64,000 nt of DNA from Phylloscopus collybita (lineage: Eukaryota; Chordata; Aves; Passeriformes; Phylloscopidae): contig JAJNNQ010000056.1 of assembly GCA_027886175.1 (NCBI GenBank), positions 868,001 to 932,000 on the forward strand, given 5' to 3'. Below are positions 23,031-32,575 of the stretch, piece by piece. Position numbers and translations under genes: made by a program. Under the pieces are notes generated by a model. The model made no database searches. It was not told where the DNA came from and worked only from the letters and a program-made list of their open reading frames with translations. Every line of letters starts with the position of its first letter. Within the stretch, counting starts at the first letter, position 1.

Positions 23031-24500
23031 CAAGGTCAGGCACCAGCCAAACACCTCCCCCACCTCCTGCCCATCCTGGCCTCCCATCCCATCCTTCTCA
23101 TCCGCTCACAAAATCCCTCCCTGCTCCCTCCTCTCTGTCCTGCCCAGGCTCTCCATACACCTTCCTGCTCACCATTCCTGAGGCCTTCCCTTCCATGGCC
23201 CCCCTCAATCCTTTGCCTTTCTTCCAGGCCACTGCAGCGGGGTCCCCCTGCACAGTTCCCTGACCCACCCCCTGCCTCACAAATCCTCTCTCAGTCCTGT
23301 CCCTTTTGTCCCCACCTGTCCTCCTCCTTCTGTCCCCACCCAGCCCCTCCCTTGCACTCCCCTGTCCCTACCCTGCAGTTCCTTTCTCCTGCCCTGTTCC
23401 TCACACCTTGCTCCTTGCAGGCTCCCAGCCCAGTCCCTTGGGCTCTCAATTTTCCCCTCTTCAGTGTCTTGGGGTCTCCCTCATCTCCAAGAGATCTCCC
23501 AGGAGGCCCTGAATTCCCATCCCTTTGCCCCAGCCCTGCTCTCTGCCCCTTGCCCCTGTGTCCCCCCACAGCTCCACAAGGTCCAACCCAGACCAAGCCT
23601 TTGTTCTCCTCTCCAGGCTCTCCTGGAAGGAACCCAAGATGATCTCCAGGAGGTGAGTGGGGTGCTGGGATGGGAGGGCATCCCCTCTGGGAACTGGGGG
23701 GCAGCTGTGTCCCCCCACCCCTTGCTGGTACCGGGGACACCCCAGTGCCCAGCGAGGTCTCCTGCTCTCTCTGCAGCTGGATTTGGCCAATGTCGAGATT
23801 CCTGAGCCGACCATGGTGGGTACCAGGAGTTCTGCCGCTGTCAGCCCCTCCCCTTGCATGGCCACCACAGCCCAGGCCATTCCAGTGTGTCCCAGCGCAG
23901 GCCAGTGCAGCTCTGCTGGCACCCCAGACATCTCCCCTGCCCCAGGGATGCTCCCCAGGGACCCCCTTGCCCGGGGCCCCTGTGCATTCCCATGCCTTTC
24001 CCCCCAGCAGCCCCGCACGGCCCAGGACGCAGCCCCTGCCCCAGCTGTGCCTCTTGGCCAGGACCCCCCGAGCTTCTGGGCAGGAGCACAGCAGCTGCTG
24101 CACCCCCTGGGTCCTGCAGACCCCTTCCCCAAAGAGCCCCTTTGCTTTCCCCTTTGCTCCCAGACCAGCCCAGTGTCCCCAGGGTGTCTCTGACTCTGCC
24201 TTTGTCCCCAGACCCTCCTGGGGAAAGAGTTGCCCAAGCTCCTGCGGCAGAAGCGCCTGGCTGCCTCTCTGGATGCCTAGGTGAGCAGTGCCTGCAGGGA
24301 GAGGGGTGGGGACAAGGTCCCTCTCCTGTCCTCGTGGGGACAGGGGGGTGACATTCTGGGCTTTGTGTTTTAGGATGGGCAGCGGTGGTGACATCTGTGT
24401 CTTGTCCTCCTCCAGCGGCACCAGGAGATGATCATCCCTGGAGGAGCCATCCCCAATCCCCTCTGAGCCCGGGGCCCTTTCCCCTGAATAATCAATAAAC
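22966..24500 (+). CDS. Secreted-peptide gene SP-plus (70 aa, acidic then cationic helix)
   Basis: Not a family I recognise. Small phase-0 exons splice to an open frame: 22966-23034 (signal peptide, core LGVALLFSILLC), 23617-23652 (ALLEGTQDDLQE), 23777-23815 (LDLANVEIPEPTM) and 24212-24280 (TLLGKELPKLLRQKR, LAASLDA, stop). The TAG stop is the last codon before a consensus donor (AG|GTGAGC). A final exon at 24416 carries the poly(A) signal AATAAA (24494-24499). The mature peptide starts acidic and ends in a basic amphipathic stretch with a dibasic QKR site, a layout seen in some peptide precursors. The first donor (AAG|GTCAGG) is weak, so the model needs RNA support. The signal peptide is the same as in SP-minus; the rest is unrelated. 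Confidence 0.5.
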
Positions 24501-24596
24501 CCCTTCAGCAAAGCCACCTTCTCTGTCTGTCTGTCTGTCTGTCCCTGTGCGTCTGTCCGTGTGTCTGGATTTCTGCTCTTGTGCTGTGCGGGGCGG

Positions 24597-24888
24597 CTGT
24601 GCCTGGGTTCTGGTCACTTGGGTTCTGGTCACTTGGGTTCTGGTCACTTGGAGCCGGGCTCAGCCTGGGTTCTGGTCACTTGGGGCCGGGCTCTGCCTGG
24701 GTTCTGGTCACTTGGGTTCTGGTCACTTGGGGCTGGGCTCTGCCTGGGTTCTGGTCACTTGGGTTCTGGTCACTTGGGGCCGGGCTGTGCCTGGGTTCTG
24801 GTCACTTGGGTTCTGGTCACTTGGGGCCGGGCTGTGCCTGGGTTCTGGTCACTTGGGTTCTGGTCACTTGGGGCCGGGCTCTGCCACC
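24597..24888. repeat. Minisatellite (GGGTTCTGGTCACTTGG)
   Basis: Tandem 15-bp unit TGGGTTCTGGTCACT organised in longer units with GGGGCCGGGCTCTGCC. Begins about 100 bases after the SP-plus poly(A) signal and a short (TGTC)n tract. 24889-25184 shows no gene. Confidence 0.9.
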
Positions 24889-25184
24889 TCCACACTGTGC
24901 CCCACAGTCGGGGTGTTTGCTGTGGGCTGTGTGGGCTGCCCTGGGGGCAGTGGGAGTGGGTGAGGGGGGCGCAGGCAGACCACAGAGCAAATGCTGGCTG
25001 GGATCACAACGGGGCTGTCGTGGCTCCAACATAAAAAGAGTTTACAAATTGCATTTTATTTCCAAAGGAGTTTCTTTCTTCAATTAAAAATACATCTATT
25101 ATTTCAAAATAGAGTTTATTTTTTTCACCAATACTCTTTGTTGTTTAAGTCTGGTTCCAGGGTTGGATGGGGCTCTTGGGTCTG

Positions 25185-25287
25185 CCTGGCTCTGGGATGG
25201 AATGGGACTGTGGGGTTTCTCTGGGTCTGAGGTGGAATGGGACTGTGGGGTTTTCCGGGTCAGGGGTAGAATGGGACTGTGGGGTTT
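25185..25287 (+). repeat. About 40-bp triplicate before ERV-A
   Basis: Three imperfect copies of a unit containing GGAATGGGACTGTGGGGTTT. The last one abuts the ERV-A 5' LTR. Confidence 0.7.
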
Positions 25288-26142
25288 TGTAGCAGAATTT
25301 CTTAGAGAACGTGGGCATGATGTGTTTTTGGAATGAGGTTTGAGCTACCCCAGACTGGGCCTCAGGCTCAGGCCTGTGTGGAGGTGCAAAGCCTGTGGCA
25401 CAGTTAGAAATTGTGTTAAGTTGTGGGGTACAGGACAGAGGTGTTTCTGGGTGTCAATTGGGGTACTTATAGTGTGAACACGTTAGCCATCTTAAGACCA
25501 AAATAAACAATGTCTGTTTGCATTTTTCTTTGTGCTGAATGCCAATGTGAAGATGTCTGTGATTGTTGATGCCATAGGAAGGCTGAGCTGAAACAGAGGC
25601 TGGACAGAGCTAGAGAATAAAGTAGATATTTATTAAAAGGTTTCCAGGACCCAGCCTGGGCATCACAGGAGCCTGACCAAGGCTGCACCCAGGGTGGGTT
25701 AGGAATGGCCACACAAATGGCTGCCCAGTCACGAGATTTTACATTTTTATAAGTTTTGGTCCATTGGCATTTTGGGGTTTAATTGTCCAATTACAGCTTC
25801 AGGTTTTGAAGTCCCATCCTTCTTGTTCCTCCCTTCAGCTCACCGTTGTTTGTGCTTTTTGGGCTGAAATTTGTCCTTGGTCCTCAGCAGGAAAAGATTT
25901 GTTTTGTCTACTTTTTCTGTGAAGAGACCTCACTGACAATATGAGGTTCAGAACCATCCTTAGGCAGCATAGAATCTGAAACCATGAAAGCTAAAATCTA
26001 AGGCATCAGTGTGAACTACATGGAACTGTATATAACCTGCCATTTTAAGGAGAATAAAGGGAGAAAGTATGTTTGACCACATTGGTTCTATCTGTGTTGC
26101 TCTGTCCAGTTTTCTCGTGTTATAAGGGGTTCTCTGCTTTCA
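25288..26142 (+). mobile_element. ERV-A 5' LTR with an internal insertion
   Basis: 855 bp against 380 bp for the 3' LTR; the excess, about 25570-26005, interrupts the alignment. The insert carries reverse-oriented LTR-like signals (TTTATTAAAAGG, and TTTTTATAAG which is a TATA box on the minus strand), so it is probably a solo LTR on the minus strand. The ERV-A poly(A) signal GAATAAAGGG lies near 26052. Confidence 0.65.
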
Positions 26143-26144
26143 TC

Positions 26145-26162
26145 TGGCACCTGAACAAGGAC
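26145..26162 (+). other. ERV-A primer-binding site, tRNA-Lys type
   Basis: TGGCACCTGAACAAGGAC, two bases after the LTR end. Fits the Lys-primed betaretrovirus-like group with three mismatches. Confidence 0.6.
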
Positions 26163-26476
26163 ACCCCTCACTTGAATGCTGTTTTATTAGTTTAAATACG
26201 GGGGCTTTATTCTCTTTGATGTGGGTTTGATATGTTTTAATATCATTCTATGCACTTAAATGTGGTGATTTGTTTCAATACGGTGATTCGTTTACATACG
26301 GGAAGACTCTGCGCTTGTCCCTGAACCGCGGACTGAGCTGGGACCGAGTTTTTTCCTGAACCACAAACAGAGCCAGGAGCAGGATTTTTCGGAGCTGGGA
26401 AGCTGGAAAGCGTGGATCCTCTTTGTTTCACCCAGAGAGAAGCAGCGACCTGCAGTGGAGGAAGAGGTAAGCCGCG

Positions 26477-28265
26477 GTGCAAAACAAAGAAATGAAAACC
26501 AAATGGATAGAGAGTTACAGGCAGCCACGTAGCTCCTCTCAAATATTATCTTTAAGAGAGGCAAAAAAACCTAAAGAAAATGAGTTAGAAGAGTTGTCCC
26601 TGTGGGCCAGGAAGAAAGGAAATCTTAGCAGACCGTCACTGGTGTTTAGTGAGACAGAGTGGCAAGAGATGGGAGAAATGTTGTGGGATTCCGGCGCAGG
26701 CTCGGGCAGCTCGGCCCCGCAAAACAACAACGGTGCCGCCGCTGCCGCGAGCGGGGCGGCAGGAGTGCGGGCGGGGGCAGCCCCGCATCCCGCAGCAGCA
26801 GCAGCAACAGAGCCAGCAATGGTGCAGCCTGCAGCCCGCTCACAGCACACCACGGGGACAGCACAGTGTCCTCTCCACCCAGACTCTGAAAATTCAGGCA
26901 GCCAGAGTCCCGATTCCAATTGCCACGGCACACAGCAATCGCAGAAAAAACCACAACGTGCGAGCGAAGTACAACAAATAATAACCAAGCTTGCTGAGCT
27001 GTCAAGCCACCAAGATCAATTAGAAAAACAAACAGCTGTGGTTTCCAGCCGTCATCACAAGGAGAGCACAGTGTCCTCCCATCCTTGCCGACAGCTCCTC
27101 CTGTGCCGTCATTTCTGCCTTTTACGCAGCAGCTTCAAAAAAATCCTACTGAGAGGTGCTGGGCTGGAGTGCTGAAAGATGCTGTCTTAGATGGAGATTG
27201 ACAAGCTGCAAGCTCCTTTGTAGCCCTGGTTCGTGCCTGTGATGTTTTGGTGTCTCTGAAACTCTTTCCCAGAGAGTTTCCTGTCAAGAAGAGACATGTT
27301 TTTCTATCTATAATCTTTGTTTGCATTCCCTAGGAGGGACTTCTTCTTGATGTCCCTCTAGGTTTGACCAATGGGATGGAAGAAGTTTGTCTTTGTTCCG
27401 CCCATTGGGTTGTTCTCTGTAGAATAGTATAAAAGAGAAGAAATTCCCAGAAATTAACGGAGTCATTGTCAGCCTTCTGAGTCGGAGCCTGTGTCATTGT
27501 GCTCTTTAACAGCGTCACCCCGTGGCCTGTCCTGTCCTTGTTCAAGGTGCCCAAGATCATTGGGAGCCCCACAAGTGGAAAGTGTTGAGTTCAGCAAAAC
27601 AAACATTCACTAGCTACGGGGGGAGATCAGAGGCAGCCAGAAATATAATTCAAGATATCTTCACAGCAGATGTACTTTGCCCTGCTGATTCTTCTAGTAC
27701 TGCATCTCTGCTGCTAACACCCTCACAGTTCCGCATTTTTGAAAGAGAGTGGAGGTGTTTGGCAATTGAAGAGGCCGACAGACATCAAGTAGTGGGAGGT
27801 CCTTTCTATGGGCTCCAGCCAGATATGCTGGCAGGACAAGGACCGTATGCTAAAACCAACGTCCAGCTCACCTATCCCATTGAGATCCATCAGCTGTCTC
27901 AATCACCAGCCCACAAAGCTTTGCTTCTAGTTCCAGACAAAGAGAAACCTGCACCATATGCTACCATCAAGCAGAGGGCCACAGAACCACATGGACAATT
28001 TATTGACAGACTGTCAGCTGCTTTAAAGGATGACCAAGACATCAGAGGCACAGAGGTACAAGAACATCTTGCAGCAAGCAAGATGTTTCGTTCCCTTGCC
28101 TTTGAAAATGCCAATTCACACACCAGAACCATCCTGGCCACTCTCCCTCAAGGCTGTCCAGTCAATGAAATGCTGGTGCAAGCCACCAGAGCTGAACAAA
28201 ACAACCAGACAGCAGCATTCACAGCAGCCATGCATGATGCCATGCAGCAACAAGAACAAATTTGA
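26477..28265 (+). pseudogene. ERV-A gag, split by an LTR-like insert
   Basis: 26477-27175 is an open frame with an Ala/Gln-rich middle, resembling the matrix-spacer region of a betaretrovirus-like Gag. 27522-28265 (247 codons) is a capsid-like frame containing HQVVGGPFYGLQPD and a major-homology-like stretch. Between them lies a 340-bp LTR-like block. Nucleocapsid is absent because of the deletion that joins capsid to integrase. Confidence 0.65.
27165..27511 (+). mobile_element. Solo LTR-like insert in ERV-A gag
   Basis: Has two CCAAT-type boxes (GACCAATGGG and CCCATTGGG), a TATA box (AGTATAAAAGAG near 27428) and a TTTAACA end at 27511. No matching target-site repeats found, so the 5' edge is uncertain. 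Confidence 0.5.
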
Positions 28266-28269
28266 GAGG

Positions 28270-28935
28270 GCTTGCAACAGTCCTAAGGCATTCCATCAAA
28301 ATGCTAGGGCCTTGCACCGACAATTTTGGATTCCCCTGAATGATGCGCAAGGGATTGTGCATGCCTGCCCTCAATGCAGTCATCATGGCCTTGGCCTGGG
28401 CACAAACCCAAGGGGGATGAAAGCTTTAGAATTGTGGCCGATGGATGTAACTCATGTTGCAGAGTTTGGGAGATTGAAATATGTCCATGTCACCGTAGAC
28501 ACCTATTCCAAATTTATTTGGGCCACAGCACAACCAGGGGAAAGAGCCTTGCATGTTGAGAGACGCTTATCTTCTGTTTGGCAGTGATGGGCGTGCCTGT
28601 AGAGATTAAGACTGACAATGGTGCAGTTTATGTCAGTCAGAGAATTGCTTGATTTGTGCAGATGTGGGGAGTGAAACACACCACCAGAACACCTCACTCT
28701 TCTACAGGTCAAGCTATTGTGGAAAGAACCAATCGCGCCCTGAAGGAATATTTAGCAAAACAAAAGCAGAATGATGAGACTGATGTAGCTAGTCTATTGC
28801 CAAAGGTATTGTTCACTTTAAATTATTTGTGTTTGTCAGAAGGAAGAGAAGAACCTGCGGTCATGATACATCACCATGCAGTGAAGGAGGGAAGACCACA
28901 GGCGACCCCAGGACTTTATCACAAGAACATGTGAG
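28270..28935 (+). pseudogene. ERV-A integrase
   Basis: Zinc domain (FHQNARALH ... CPQC), then WPMDVTHV, KTDNGA and TGQAIVERTN, which are the three catalytic acidic positions. A frame change near 28587 and a stop near 28651 break it. Directly downstream of capsid, showing the internal deletion. Confidence 0.75.
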
Positions 28936-29279
28936 CGGGTGAATGGCAGGGACCGAGTCCTGTGTTGTTGAATGGTTGTGGTTATATCTGTGTTTCTACA
29001 GGAGCAGGACCAGTTTGGGGGCCGAGTCGATTTACCCGTGCATGTCCCCAGTCAGAGATAACAGCTAACAGTGATAACAACGGTGACAACAGCGACTTAC
29101 CTGGAGCACCTTGTGACGACCCTGAAACTGTTGAAAGTTGACTTTACATAAGATAGAGAAATAGTTATACAGTTATAGTTATAAGATTAATTTTACTGAG
29201 AAGTTGTTTTAGTACTTAGATTTAAATTATAGTTGGCTGTTGTTTTTATTGAAGTAGAATTGAAAGAGTCAACCAAAAG

Positions 29280-29807
29280 GATGAGCAGAATGTTGGGAGT
29301 TGGAATGTTTGTTTTAATTGGTGTTTTGGCAAAGAAAGTATTAGGAGTGCTTGACATTGACCCTAGGCAAAATATGTGGGTCCCTTGGGCCAATTGAACA
29401 GGGCAAGATTCATTTTGTTTGTCTTTAACTACACCATCTAATCCTTTTCTTACCTGTTTGATTGGAGCCCCAGTGAATTCCATGGCAGAGTTCAAAGCTT
29501 GGACTCAAGCCAAAATTAACCCAGAGAGTGTTTTGGGAGCACAAGCTGTTACCATTGCTCAGAATCTTAAAGTCACTTAAAGGTGCTGAACCCCAAGAAT
29601 TTGACCTTTTGTGTTCTGTGCCAGGCAATTATTGTTTCGTTTTTGGGCACTTTGTTATAAATTCAAGATTGTTGATTGTGAAGGAAAAACAACCAAGAAA
29701 TGGCAACACTTGGTTGTCTCCTGGGTCCCCATTGTATTATAATCATTTTGAATATTGTAACAATTGGACTGAATCCATGATACTATTAAAAGGTGCTGTA
29801 GAGAAAT
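29280..29807 (+). pseudogene. ERV-A env surface part (5' of the ERV-B insertion)
   Basis: Frames contain MWVPWAN and CLIGAPVNS motifs typical of alpha-type surface subunits, with stops near 29396 and 29578. The open stretch 29528-29821 ends at the ERV-B insertion point. 28936-29279 holds no open gene. Confidence 0.6.
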
Positions 29808-30295
29808 TGTTGCCATTTTGATTTAATAAACTATACTGAACTGTATTAAGGGGATAGCAAACATTAATAGTTGACATTAGTAGTAGTTATGCTAAGGCTT
29901 GATAGGCCTCATGTAACCTGTAGATGAACTGTTCTAGTAGATTTTGCAATATAAGCAATGTAACTAAAAGATAATTATTTATCTCTTAGGAATGTAGCTT
30001 ATCTTAGGGAGGATATAAGAGATAATTACTTATCGTAAAGAATGTATGCTTATCTTAAGGAGGATACCTTTTGGCAGGACATTTAAATGTCAAAGAAGAA
30101 ATTGTACCAAGTAGTGAAAGTCAAGCAAGAATTTGTTAAGATGAAGAAATCATGTAAAGAAACATATAAAAACCCTGTGATTTCTCTGGGAGTCGGGGCT
30201 CTGTCTTTGGACACTAGTCCACAGGCTCCCGGGCCCTCAATAAAGCACCGCATAAACGACTTCGGTTGTTTGTGTTTTCTTCGGATCGGGCAACA
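29808..30295 (+). mobile_element. ERV-B 5' LTR
   Basis: TGTTGCC...GGGCAACA with perfect terminal inverted bases. TATA box TATAAAAA at 30165, poly(A) signal AATAAA at 30239-30244. U3 has repeats of TATCTTA/GATAATTA units (about 29968-30055). Confidence 0.95.
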
Positions 30296-30301
30296 GTTTT
30301 C

Positions 30302-30319
30302 TGGCGACCGCGGCAGGAC
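30302..30319 (+). other. ERV-B candidate primer-binding site
   Basis: TGGCGACCGCGGCAGGAC, six bases after the LTR. It begins with TGG as a primer site should, but I cannot assign the tRNA. A consensus splice donor (AAAG|GTAAGC) follows at 30434/30435, probably the env mRNA donor. Confidence 0.4.
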
Positions 30320-30808
30320 TCCGAAGGTGGCTGGGGCGGTTCGCGTTCTGATCCACTCCACGCTAGCACCGAGTGATTCTCGGGGAGTCATCGGTTCGTG
30401 CCCGACCCCTGCGCCTGGCGGACGACTGCGAAAGGTAAGCCCGAAGGTGCTTTATTTTCTGGTTTTTGGTTTAGGTGCCTGCCCATAAGCCGAGGCGGCG
30501 GTCCTCGCAGGGTTGGGCTAAGACGTCTGGTCGGTCTGGTAAAGCCTAGGCACCGGCTGTCAGACGCGGCGAAAGCTGCGCAGGTCCGGTGCTTGCCCCT
30601 CGCGGCGTCGAGAAGTGGCAAGTTGGATTGGTCTGGTATTTATTTGGTATCTGTTTATATTGGTGTGTGAATATGTGTATGTGGCATGACTGATTCTGTC
30701 AAACTGTCAATATTGATCGTGGTTATTATTGTTTTATACGTTGCTGCATATTGGTTGTTGCGATCGGTTGTTGAATTGCTGTATCGTTGTAATTGAAATC
30801 GATTCAAA

Positions 30809-32575
30809 ATGCCATTCAGGGCACTTAAGTCTATGTTCAATAAGGACATACCCGAAAATACTCCGCTAGGATGCTTGTTAAAAAGGTGGAAAAGCGAAGG
30901 ATTTTTCCAGGAGATTAGTAAGGATAAGATGATTGATTATTGTAATCATTGGTGGCCAGAATATGAGCGGGAAGGGCCGGCGTGGCCAAAGAATGGTACG
31001 GTGGACTATAATACCATAAGGTCATTGTTGCAGTATTTGGAAGAAAATGAGAAATGGGATGAAATACAGTATTTGGACTTGTTTAATTTACTGTCCCGTA
31101 AAAAGGAGTGGCAGGCTGAATGTGGAATAATGGTGTTGGAGGTGAAAGAATCTGGGTGTGGGGGTTGTAAAGAGAAATCTAAGTGTGTTCAGTGCTTAGC
31201 GTTAACCCCTCGTGCAGAAGAGGATCTGTCTCTAATGGTGTCACCAAGCGCCCCTCCTGTCTTATCCCCGGTACCTTCTCTCCCCTCACCCCTTCTCCCT
31301 GCTTCGCCTCGTTCCTCGCTGTATCCGCCGTTACCTGAAAGTAGTGCTGAGGAGGAGGAGGAGGAAGAGGATGAGGAGGTAGCAGACATAACAGTGGTGC
31401 CAGGGAATGCTAAGAAGGTTGTTGTGCGTCCTCCGACCCCTTCCCCTGCTTCTCCCCGAAATCGGCGAAACACTCCACTTGCGGCACGGACTAGAAAGGG
31501 ACGTAAGAATCAGGGGGAACCCCAGCTCATTGCTCCCTTAAGGGAAGCAATGGGACCCCAGGGAGACAAAGTGCTTGTGAAAGTGCCTTTCTCCCCAGGA
31601 GATTTGGTAATCTGGAAGCAGTCAGCAGGAAGTTACCGTGAGAATCCTGAAAGGGTGGCACGGGTGGTTAAAATGATAATTAAAACCCAGAATCCAGATT
31701 GGAATGATATGCAGGTTTTGTTAGATACCTTAATGGATTCTACTGAGAAAGAAATGGTGCTGCGAGCAATGAGAGAGCGTGCCCGGGAAATGATTAGAAT
31801 GCATTTGACCAGGGGGACTGTGAATGATTTGGTTCCTTGTGATGATCCGGGATGGGATCCGAATGGGGTTGCAGGAATGGAATCTATTAAGGGGTATCAG
31901 GATTTGTTGGTAGAGGGAATCAGGACGGGGATGCCTAAAACATTAAATTGGTCGAAATTATATTCAGTTAGGCAGGATAAGGATGAATCACCCTCGGCGT
32001 TTTTAGAACGGCTTAAGGAAACAGCTAGACGCTTCACAGATTTGGACGTTGACAGTGAAGCAGGAAAGCTGCAGCTTGCTTTAATCTTTTTGGGACAGAC
32101 GCAGGAAGATATACGTAAGAAACTGCAGAAATTAGAGGGGCAGGATACTCGGGATCTGAATAAAATGCTAGAAGTGGCCTGGAAAGTTTATAATAACAGA
32201 GAAAAAGAAGCTGTCAGGAAACAGCGGGCAAATATCTTAGCTATAATGCAGCAGGCTGGCAATAGAGGAAGGGGCAGAGGTGGTTTCGGGCGCGGTCGTG
32301 GCTTCGGTCATGGCCGAGCAGGATTTCAGAATGCTGGATTTGGAGGACGGGGGATGGCCCCTCCTGGTCCCCGGCAAGGAGGAATCGCTCCCAATCAGTG
32401 CGCGTTTTGTCGCCAGATAGGACACTGGAAGAACGAGTGTCCAGTGAAAGCTGGACTGGGAGGAATGCCAGGAGGAGCGTCAGGAGTACCAGTGAATACA
32501 TCTGCAGGATACCCCATGAATCCAGAAGGTGTCGCTCAAGCATTTGTTTTGGGAAATTACCAGAATCAAAGTTGA
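30809..32575 (+). CDS. ERV-B gag, 588 aa
   Basis: Intact Gag. Matrix has TPLGCLLKRW (19-28). A PSAP late motif lies at 146-149 and LYPPLP at 171-176. An acidic run (180-190) precedes capsid (about 240-465), which has a major-homology-like segment at 388-410. Nucleocapsid carries Gly/Arg boxes (485-515) and one CCHC knuckle (531-544, C-X2-C-X4-H-X4-C), typical of the gamma group. The start is fixed by an in-frame stop just upstream. It begins Met-Pro-Phe, so the Gly-2 myristoylation site usual in gamma Gags is missing. It ends in UGA followed by CUAG. Confidence 0.92.
   Translation: MPFRALKSMFNKDIPENTPLGCLLKRWKSEGFFQEISKDKMIDYCNHWWPEYEREGPAWPKNGTVDYNTIRSLLQYLEENEKWDEIQYLDLFNLLSRKKEWQAECGIMVLEVKESGCGGCKEKSKCVQCLALTPRAEEDLSLMVSPSAPPVLSPVPSLPSPLLPASPRSSLYPPLPESSAEEEEEEEDEEVADITVVPGNAKKVVVRPPTPSPASPRNRRNTPLAARTRKGRKNQGEPQLIAPLREAMGPQGDKVLVKVPFSPGDLVIWKQSAGSYRENPERVARVVKMIIKTQNPDWNDMQVLLDTLMDSTEKEMVLRAMRERAREMIRMHLTRGTVNDLVPCDDPGWDPNGVAGMESIKGYQDLLVEGIRTGMPKTLNWSKLYSVRQDKDESPSAFLERLKETARRFTDLDVDSEAGKLQLALIFLGQTQEDIRKKLQKLEGQDTRDLNKMLEVAWKVYNNREKEAVRKQRANILAIMQQAGNRGRGRGGFGRGRGFGHGRAGFQNAGFGGRGMAPPGPRQGGIAPNQCAFCRQIGHWKNECPVKAGLGGMPGGASGVPVNTSAGYPMNPEGVAQAFVLGNYQNQS

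Noticed and set aside
22966..23181. Unspliced 71-codon frame from the SP-plus start
   Set aside because: It reads through the first donor into Pro-rich intron; the spliced model gives short exons with canonical acceptors and a poly(A) signal, and fits the paralogue better.
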